64,000 nt of DNA from Enterobacter hormaechei ATCC 49162 (lineage in GTDB: Bacteria > Pseudomonadota > Gammaproteobacteria > Enterobacterales > Enterobacteriaceae): positions 372,001 to 436,000 of the forward strand of contig NZ_MKEQ01000002.1 of assembly GCF_001875655.1 (NCBI RefSeq), in the 5' to 3' direction. Position numbers and translations under genes: made by a program. Each line of letters opens with the position of its first letter. Within the stretch, counting starts at the first letter, position 1. This document shows, one piece after another, positions 57,939 to 64,000 of this stretch. The notes below the pieces were generated by a model that was given only the letters and a program-made list of their open reading frames with translations, was not told the origin of the DNA and did no database searches.

Positions 57939-59684
57939 TTATTTCTTCGCCAGTTCCTGGTTAATCATCCAGAGCTCCCGGCGTTCTTCGCTGCTCAGGC
58001 CATGTGTGCGCTCGCGAGCTATCAACTCTTCCTGGCGCAACTCAAGCATCGAATCAAACATATGGTTGAGTGAGTCGGTGAACGTTTTTTCTGCAATATC
58101 CTTATCTGCTATATCGTCCCACATCGACAGTTTTTCAAGGGTAGCGGCCTCTTTTGTGCCGCGATAATGCTCTAAAAGTTGTCCGGTGGTCAGACCTGGC
58201 TGAGACAAACAAGTGTTGACCAATTCTGAAAATAAGCCAAGCCCGGGCAATTTTTCGTGGTTCAAACCCGCCAGCGACGGCACTTGCGGAGCAAGTTCGG
58301 GGTTTTGCACCAGCAACCCTATCAGTATACGCATGGTTGTGCGTTTTAGCTGAGGCGCGGGGCGTACCGTGCCGTTTTCAGCGTGTTTAGGCATTAAACG
58401 TTCAAGCTGACTGTCATCCAGAATGCCGAGCTTGTTGCCTAATTCCTGACGCAGATAGATGCGCAGCGTTTCACCGGGCACCTGGCTGATTAACGGCAGC
58501 GCCAGCGTGCTGAGCTGCGCGCGCCCGTCAGGGGTACTCAAATCAACCTGCGGCATCAGGCTGTTAAACAAAAACGTGGAGAGCGGCTGAGCCTGCTCCA
58601 TCCGCGCTTCAAATGCCGCTTTACCCTCTTTACGCACCAGCGTATCCGGGTCTTCACCGTCGGGCAGGAACATAAAGCGTAGCTGACGCCCGTCGGTCAT
58701 ATACGGCAGCGCGGTTTCCAGCGCGCGCCAGGCGGCATCGCGTCCTGCGCGGTCACCGTCGTAACAGCAAATCACGTTGTTCGTCACGCGGAACAGCAGC
58801 TGGATATGATCCGCCGTGGTGGACGTTCCCAGCGACGCAACGGCATAGTTAATGTCGTACTGCGCCAGCGCAACAACGTCCATATAGCCTTCGACGACCA
58901 GAAGACGCGGAGGTTCCGCATTATCCTGCTGTGCCTCATAAAGACCGTAAAGCTGGCGGCCCTTATGGAAAATATCGGTTTCCGGGGAGTTAAGGTATTT
59001 CGGCAGGGCATCACCCAGCACGCGACCACCAAAACCTATTACCCGGCCACGCTTGTCGCGGATCGGGAACATCACCCGTTCACGGAAGCGGTCGTAGCTT
59101 CGTCCCTGGTCGTTGGTGACCAGCATGCCTGCGTCGATGAGGGATTTACGATCTTCGCTATTGCCGCCAAAACGCTTTAATACGTTGTCCCAGCCGGGCG
59201 GGGCGTAACCAATAGCGAAACGCGCAATCACATCGTCGCTCAGTCCGCGCTTGTTCAGATACTGACGCGCAGGCTCAGCCGCAGAGTGCTTAAGAGACTG
59301 TTGGTAAAACGAATTCAGGCCATCCATCAGTTGATACAGCGTTTGCCGCTGATGGCGCTCGATCTGACTTGGCCCACTGCCCGCTTCATACGGCACTTCA
59401 AGGTTATGCATCGCCGCCAGCTCTTCGACGGTTTCAACGAACTCGAGCTTGTCGTAGTTCATCAAAAAATCGACGGCATTACCGTGTGCGCCACAGCCGA
59501 AGCAATGGTAGAACTGTTTTTCACCGTTTACGGTGAAAGAGGGGGTTTTTTCGTTATGGAACGGACAGCACGCATGGTAGTTCTTGCCCTGCTTTTTTAG
59601 CTTCACCCGCGCGTCGATGAGATCGACGATGTCGGTTCTGGCAAGCAGGTCATTGATGAAAACGCGTGGGATTCTTCCGGCCAT
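57939..59684 (-). CDS. dnaG: DNA primase DnaG
   Basis: 581 residues from ATG 59684 (MAGRIPRVFINDLLART), equal to E. coli. The zinc-binding domain is at about 38-66 (HACCPFHNEKTPSF, then HCFGCGAHGN). The Toprim catalytic core has VVEGYMDVVAL at about 265 and CYDGDRAGRDAAW at about 307. The C-terminal DnaB-binding helical domain is at about 435-581. Start two in-frame codons upstream (59693) is not preferred. Middle gene of the operon; the 165-bp gap to rpoD may contain the processing site known from E. coli. Confidence 0.98.
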   Translation of the reverse strand: MAGRIPRVFINDLLARTDIVDLIDARVKLKKQGKNYHACCPFHNEKTPSFTVNGEKQFYHCFGCGAHGNAVDFLMNYDKLEFVETVEELAAMHNLEVPYEAGSGPSQIERHQRQTLYQLMDGLNSFYQQSLKHSAAEPARQYLNKRGLSDDVIARFAIGYAPPGWDNVLKRFGGNSEDRKSLIDAGMLVTNDQGRSYDRFRERVMFPIRDKRGRVIGFGGRVLGDALPKYLNSPETDIFHKGRQLYGLYEAQQDNAEPPRLLVVEGYMDVVALAQYDINYAVASLGTSTTADHIQLLFRVTNNVICCYDGDRAGRDAAWRALETALPYMTDGRQLRFMFLPDGEDPDTLVRKEGKAAFEARMEQAQPLSTFLFNSLMPQVDLSTPDGRAQLSTLALPLISQVPGETLRIYLRQELGNKLGILDDSQLERLMPKHAENGTVRPAPQLKRTTMRILIGLLVQNPELAPQVPSLAGLNHEKLPGLGLFSELVNTCLSQPGLTTGQLLEHYRGTKEAATLEKLSMWDDIADKDIAEKTFTDSLNHMFDSMLELRQEELIARERTHGLSSEERRELWMINQELAKK

Positions 59685-59775
59685 ATGCCCCAAAAATTTA
59701 AGCGACTTATAAACGAAAACAAGCCGCGCATTCCTTCCGGAAGCACGGCCTTACGACTACAACTCTGTCTGTCAA

Positions 59776-59795
59776 TTGAGGGCTGTAGCCCTCAA
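59776..59795 (-). terminator. attenuating hairpin between rpsU and dnaG
   Basis: TTGAGGGCT and AGCCCTCAA pair nine by nine across two bases, directly after the rpsU stop. E. coli has a partial terminator at this place that lowers dnaG expression relative to rpsU. Confidence 0.75.
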
Positions 59796-59799
59796 CAGA

Positions 59800-60054
<255 letters not shown>

Positions 60055-60251
60055 TCAACGCCAGCTTATTTCAAAATGGTGCGGAATTTTACTGCAAATG
60101 CTGCTGCTTTGTAAAGCACCGATGCGATTTTGAAAGGGACTTTAATAAGGGTGAGGAGTATACACGAGCCTTCCTCCTGGGGCGAACAAAGTTTTACATC
60201 AACCCGCCCAGGCTCTACACTGCGCGGTATTGAAACGAGGTAAAACAAGTC

Positions 60252-61265
60252 ATGCGTGTACTGGGTATTGAAACATCCTGCGATGAAACCGGCATCGCCA
60301 TTTACGACGACGAAAAAGGGCTTCTGGCCAACCAACTGTATAGTCAGGTGAAATTGCACGCTGACTACGGCGGCGTCGTGCCTGAACTGGCCTCTCGTGA
60401 CCACGTGCGCAAAACGGTTCCCCTGATTCAGGCGGCGCTGAAAGAGGCCGGGTTAAGCTCAACCGATATTGACGCCGTGGCCTATACCGCAGGTCCGGGT
60501 CTGGTCGGCGCGCTGCTGGTCGGCGCAACGGTCGGCCGTTCTCTGGCCTTCGCGTGGGATGTGCCGGCGATTCCGGTTCACCATATGGAAGGGCATCTTC
60601 TGGCGCCGATGCTGGAAGACAATCCGCCTGCGTTCCCGTTTGTGGCGCTGCTGGTCTCCGGCGGTCATACGCAGTTGATTAGCGTCACGGGCATTGGCAA
60701 GTACGAGTTGCTGGGCGAGTCGATCGACGATGCCGCCGGTGAAGCCTTCGACAAAACCGCCAAGCTGCTGGGTCTGGATTACCCGGGCGGCCCGATGCTG
60801 TCGAAAATGGCCGCGCAGGGTACGGAAGGGCGCTTTGTCTTCCCGCGCCCAATGACTGACCGTCCGGGGCTGGATTTCAGCTTCTCCGGGCTGAAAACCT
60901 TCGCGGCGAATACCATCCGCAATAACGATGACAGTGAGCAGACGCGTGCCGATATCGCCCGCGCGTTTGAAGACGCGGTGGTGGATACGCTGATGATCAA
61001 GTGCAAGCGCGCGCTGGATCAGACCGGCTTTAAGCGCCTGGTGATGGCGGGCGGCGTCAGCGCCAACCGTACGCTGCGCGCGAAACTCGCGGAGATGATG
61101 CAAAAGCGCCGCGGGGAAGTGTTCTACGCGCGTCCGGAATTTTGTACCGATAACGGGGCGATGATCGCCTATGCCGGGATGGTACGCCTGAACGCTGGCG
61201 CAACGGCTGACCTGAGCGTGTCCGTACGTCCACGCTGGCCGCTGGCGGAACTGCCGGAGGCATAA
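60252..61265 (+). CDS. tsaD: tRNA N6-threonylcarbamoyladenosine transferase TsaD
   Basis: Transfers threonylcarbamoyl to A37 of ANN-decoding tRNAs, with TsaB and TsaE. 337 residues, equal to E. coli. ASKHA fold; [20 protein letters not shown] starts the phosphate-binding region. The metal-binding [10 protein letters not shown] is at about 110-119, SGGHTQLI follows, and [13 protein letters not shown] is near the nucleotide site. Essential, monocistronic here, facing away from rpsU. Confidence 0.98.
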   Translation: MRVLGIETSCDETGIAIYDDEKGLLANQLYSQVKLHADYGGVVPELASRDHVRKTVPLIQAALKEAGLSSTDIDAVAYTAGPGLVGALLVGATVGRSLAFAWDVPAIPVHHMEGHLLAPMLEDNPPAFPFVALLVSGGHTQLISVTGIGKYELLGESIDDAAGEAFDKTAKLLGLDYPGGPMLSKMAAQGTEGRFVFPRPMTDRPGLDFSFSGLKTFAANTIRNNDDSEQTRADIARAFEDAVVDTLMIKCKRALDQTGFKRLVMAGGVSANRTLRAKLAEMMQKRRGEVFYARPEFCTDNGAMIAYAGMVRLNAGATADLSVSVRPRWPLAELPEA

Positions 61266-61296
61266 ACGACTCTCCCGTCGTCGCGACGGGGGAGGT

Positions 61297-61977
61297 TTAC
61301 ATCCTGATGTCGAACATCTGGTTCTTGATGATCAACGAGTAAAGCTGGCAGTCGTTTTGCACATCCAGCTTTTCCATCGCCCGGATCTTATGCGCACTGA
61401 CCGTTTTGATGCTCAGGTGCATATGCTGTGCAATATCCTTCAAATGTAATCCCTTACAAATCAGACGCAGCACATCAATTTCCCGTGGCGAAAGTTTTTC
61501 TATATCTGTCATCTCATGACGAAAAAGCATATTAACCAGCTGGCTTTCGATATAGATCTCCCCTTTCAGGACCGTTGCAATCGCCTGGTTTAAGGTTTTC
61601 TCGTTGATATCACGCGACAAATACGATTTCACGCCTTCCTTTAGCGCCTGACGAATAAGCATGGCGTTGGCATAGGGGGAGATCAGGATAACGTTGATCG
61701 CAGGATAGGTCTGATTGAGCCATCTCAATAGCTTCAGACCGTCCATACCCGCAAGCGGAGGACGGCTCAGGCTGGTTGTCAGTGAATAGCCCAGGATAAC
61801 GATATCGGGGTGATGCTGGCCCAGAAGCGAAAGAAGTTCAGCGGAAGAGGCAGCCTCTCCGGTTAGCACACACCTCTGATTCATGCCGGAGGCGGGTAAC
61901 GAGAGCGCTGGCATCATTGAGGATAAGCCGCGACGAATCAACGAGGATTCTTCAGCGATAACGATTTTAATGTCCAT
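61297..61977 (-). CDS. atypical LuxR-type response regulator lacking the phospho-acceptor Asp
   Basis: 226-residue NarL/RcsB-type protein: receiver-like domain at about 1-130 and LuxR helix-turn-helix at about 158-215 (LSPREIDVLRLICKGLHLKD, TVSAHKIRAMEKLDV). The receiver keeps the acidic pair (Glu9, Glu10), the Ser100 switch and Lys117 (VKSYLSRD). However, strand 3 reads DIVILGYSL, so Gly63 stands where the phosphorylated Asp should be. Activity is therefore not controlled by a kinase in the usual way. Divergent from the secreted protease-like gene, which it may regulate. Confidence 0.85.
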   Translation of the reverse strand: MDIKIVIAEESSLIRRGLSSMMPALSLPASGMNQRCVLTGEAASSAELLSLLGQHHPDIVILGYSLTTSLSRPPLAGMDGLKLLRWLNQTYPAINVILISPYANAMLIRQALKEGVKSYLSRDINEKTLNQAIATVLKGEIYIESQLVNMLFRHEMTDIEKLSPREIDVLRLICKGLHLKDIAQHMHLSIKTVSAHKIRAMEKLDVQNDCQLYSLIIKNQMFDIRM

Positions 61978-62326
61978 AATGCTGCGTTGTATTTACCCTT
62001 TCATGATAATGGCGGGGCCAACGGCGGTTGGAACACCTCGCAAGATATATCGTTATTAAAATCCAGGTCGCGTTAAAATCGCAGCAGCGATGAGAATATT
62101 TTTAACGGCGGCGCATGTTGATTATTTCATTATGATTAATGTTTACGTTTTTTGTATCTGAGTGTATCCTCGCATTGCGAAATATAAAATATCATGATGT
62201 AGAATTTTCTTATCTAATGAGAGAAATGTCTGTCCCACAGAACAGGCTGCTCTTATTCTTCACGGTGCATATATCAGAGAGAGTGAAAAAGGAGAAATTT
62301 CAATTCACAAAGGAACCGTGAGTATC
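61978..62326. other. AT-rich divergent intergenic region
   Basis: These 349 bp separate the regulator from the protease-like gene. A 60-codon frame (62139-62321) shows no recognisable product and is not called. Promoters for both genes are expected here. No named operator was identified. Confidence 0.5.
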
Positions 62327-64000
62327 ATGAAGAAAAGTGCCCTGTCTCTTTTTATTTGTGCGGCAATTTCATTTTCTGCTGCGGCTGAATATTCTGTGCA
62401 AAACGAGTTGGCACAGGATAATGCTACCTACAACGCAATTGTAGTCAAACTAAAGCCGACGACAGGTTTGTTAAAAGCGACTAACAATAAAATTACCCTG
62501 AGCGACACTTCCCTGACACCAACAAATATGTTCAGGCCGACTAATCTGCGTAGTTCAGCCCAGTCATCCGAGTTGACGGAACTCAATAAGCGCTATGGCT
62601 TCGACCGCTATCTGCGCATCGCGTTACCGAAAGAGAAAAGCCAGGATAAAACATATATTAACCATATTATTACAGAGCTGGAGCAGAATCAGAACGTCGA
62701 GCTGGTTTATCCGGAGGCCGAACCGGTATCGTTGGATGTCACGGCTCTTGCGTCGTCGTTGAAGTCTTCGGTGAATGGAAATTTAACGGCTGCCGCAGCG
62801 CCGGATTTCCGCAATAAGCAGGATTATCTCAAAGCTCCGGATGTTAAACGCACCGGTTATTATATGGGTGGCGTTAACCGCGAGAGCGTCGATCACTATG
62901 CAGGCAGTGCGGGTGAGGGGGTGACGATTATTTCAACGGAGATTTATCCCTGGAACAGCAACCATATCAACTTACCGCCGATAAGCCTCAGTTCAGGAAA
63001 GACGACTTATATTGATAAGCAGGATCATGACACCGCCTCAGTCGGGATTATGGCGGCGAAAGATATTGGCACCGGTATTCGGGGGATCAGCTGGAAAAGC
63101 CGACTGGGGTATTCTGCCTCAGCGCATAATAACCTCTATAATTTAATTCCGCAGCTAAACGCTGGCGATGTGGTGCAGATCGGGATTCACGTAGCGGGCG
63201 GTTATCCCGCAGGTTGTACGAAGGATTGCTGGATCGCAATGGAGTCTGAGCCTGCCTATTACGATGTGATTAAAGCGCTGACGGATAAAGGCATTTACGT
63301 TATTGAGGCGGCAGGTAACGGGAATGTCAACCTGGACAGCCCGGGGTTCCGGGGGGCGTTTGATGTCAATGTGCGGGACTCCGGGGCTATCCTGGCCGGG
63401 GCGTTTTGTGCAAAAGACGGTAAAAAAGCGTCGTTCAGCACCTATGGCTCGCGCGTCACCAGCGCTGCATGGGGCTGCTGGGATGTGGTGACCACAGGGT
63501 ATGGCGATCTTTATAAAAATGCGGGCGCTAACGATTTTTATACCTCGACGTTTGGGGGAACCTCTTCCGCGAACCCGATTATTGCGGGTGTGGTAGCAAG
63601 CCTGTCAGGTATCGCCAAAGCCAACGGTATTACCGTGACGCCGCGTCAGATGCGTCAGATCCTGGCGGAGACCGGTACGCCACTGGCGAACGGAGACTCG
63701 GCAAAAGTGGGGACTCAGCCTGATATGGAACGTGCTGTCGCCCGTATTTTAGCGCTAAAAGACGGTGGCACGCCTGCCGCGCCAGCCCCAACGGCGGTTG
63801 CAGGCGCGGATCACACCATGGTTTCACCGACCACGGGCGTGAGCACCTACCCGCTGGACGGTAGCAAGAGCCTGAATGCCAAATCGTATAACTGGAGCGT
63901 GACGAAAGGGGCGGAAACCTTTTCCCTGGAGGCGACACTCAACGGCACGCTGGTGAAAAGCGTGGACAGCGCACATGCCTATGCCGTCATTCCTGCCAAC
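62327..64000 (+). CDS. secreted subtilase-like (S8) protein, 3' end outside window
   Basis: Starts MKKSALSLFICAAISFSAAA, a Sec signal with cleavage near residue 20. At least 558 residues are visible with no stop before the window edge. A propeptide-like domain (about 25-145, ending NQNVELVYPEAEP) precedes a subtilase fold: His234 in DHDTASVGIMAA, oxyanion Asn in IEAAGNGNVNLDSP, and Ser413 in GGTSSANPIIAG. The first catalytic strand reads VTIISTEIYPW where relatives have an IDxEG-type Asp, so Ser203 replaces the Asp. A PKD/chitin-binding-like domain begins at about 490. An in-frame GTG at 62318 is an alternative start. Confidence 0.8.
   Translation, partial: MKKSALSLFICAAISFSAAAEYSVQNELAQDNATYNAIVVKLKPTTGLLKATNNKITLSDTSLTPTNMFRPTNLRSSAQSSELTELNKRYGFDRYLRIALPKEKSQDKTYINHIITELEQNQNVELVYPEAEPVSLDVTALASSLKSSVNGNLTAAAAPDFRNKQDYLKAPDVKRTGYYMGGVNRESVDHYAGSAGEGVTIISTEIYPWNSNHINLPPISLSSGKTTYIDKQDHDTASVGIMAAKDIGTGIRGISWKSRLGYSASAHNNLYNLIPQLNAGDVVQIGIHVAGGYPAGCTKDCWIAMESEPAYYDVIKALTDKGIYVIEAAGNGNVNLDSPGFRGAFDVNVRDSGAILAGAFCAKDGKKASFSTYGSRVTSAAWGCWDVVTTGYGDLYKNAGANDFYTSTFGGTSSANPIIAGVVASLSGIAKANGITVTPRQMRQILAETGTPLANGDSAKVGTQPDMERAVARILALKDGGTPAAPAPTAVAGADHTMVSPTTGVSTYPLDGSKSLNAKSYNWSVTKGAETFSLEATLNGTLVKSVDSAHAYAVIPAN

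Noticed and set aside
62139..62321. 60-codon frame in the divergent intergenic region
   Set aside because: No ribosome site or recognisable sequence, and it occupies the expected promoter region of the protease-like gene.

Overview
The window is chromosomal DNA from a member of the Enterobacteriaceae, most like Enterobacter or a close relative (Lelliottia, Leclercia). The core genes follow the E. coli order (patA, aer, yqjI, yqjH, then ileX, mug, rpoD, dnaG, rpsU, tsaD). Their protein lengths match E. coli almost residue for residue. The extra lsrFG genes, the extra chemoreceptor beside aer and the cdiBA locus point to Enterobacter rather than Escherichia. The species call rests on memory of gene order, not on a search.

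Bases 1-9010 are ordinary chromosome: the end of an AI-2 processing operon (lsrF, lsrG), a B3/4-domain protein divergent from an XRE-cupin regulator, two REP-type repeats, and putrescine aminotransferase patA (TTG start, sigma-54 promoter, two NtrC-like sites). Then come aer and a second chemoreceptor, each with a close match to a sigma-28 flagellar promoter, and the divergent iron/nickel pair yqjI/yqjH with YqjI-type repeats and a Fur box.

Bases 9011-27260 have no counterpart between yqjH and ileX in E. coli. They hold a coiled-coil, J-domain-like protein and a contact-dependent inhibition locus: cdiB, a 3436-residue CdiA and an immunity gene. The CdiA tip keeps the Asp/His/Glu arrangement of the colicin E3 ribosomal RNase. 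Downstream lies a graveyard of displaced toxin tips and immunity genes, a SymE remnant, a lipoprotein and a dead IS3-family element.

Bases 27302-55174 are one integrated island, bounded by 47-bp direct repeats of the 3' end of the ileX tRNA gene. Its left part has a tyrosine integrase, a broken Fic gene and satellite-phage-type genes (AlpA, DUF3987, inovirus Gp2-like). The middle is a complete type I BREX phage-defence operon (brxA, brxB, brxC, pglX, pglZ, brxL, on the minus strand). An AAA ATPase plus a DUF4276 Toprim-like gene are nested between pglX and pglZ, like the PARIS pair reported inside Salmonella BREX loci. The right part is the cassette known from the E. coli K-12 CP4 prophages: YkfA/YeeP GTPase, YafZ, a WYL regulator, small envelope proteins, YkfF, an ArdB/KlcA antirestriction protein, a RadC-like protein, YeeT and a CbeA/CbtA-type toxin-antitoxin pair.

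Bases 55128-64000 return to the core: ileX, mug, the rpsU-dnaG-rpoD macromolecular synthesis operon and divergent tsaD. They end with a response-regulator-like gene lacking the phospho-acceptor Asp, divergent from a secreted subtilase-like protein that runs off the window. No CRISPR array and no rRNA were found.
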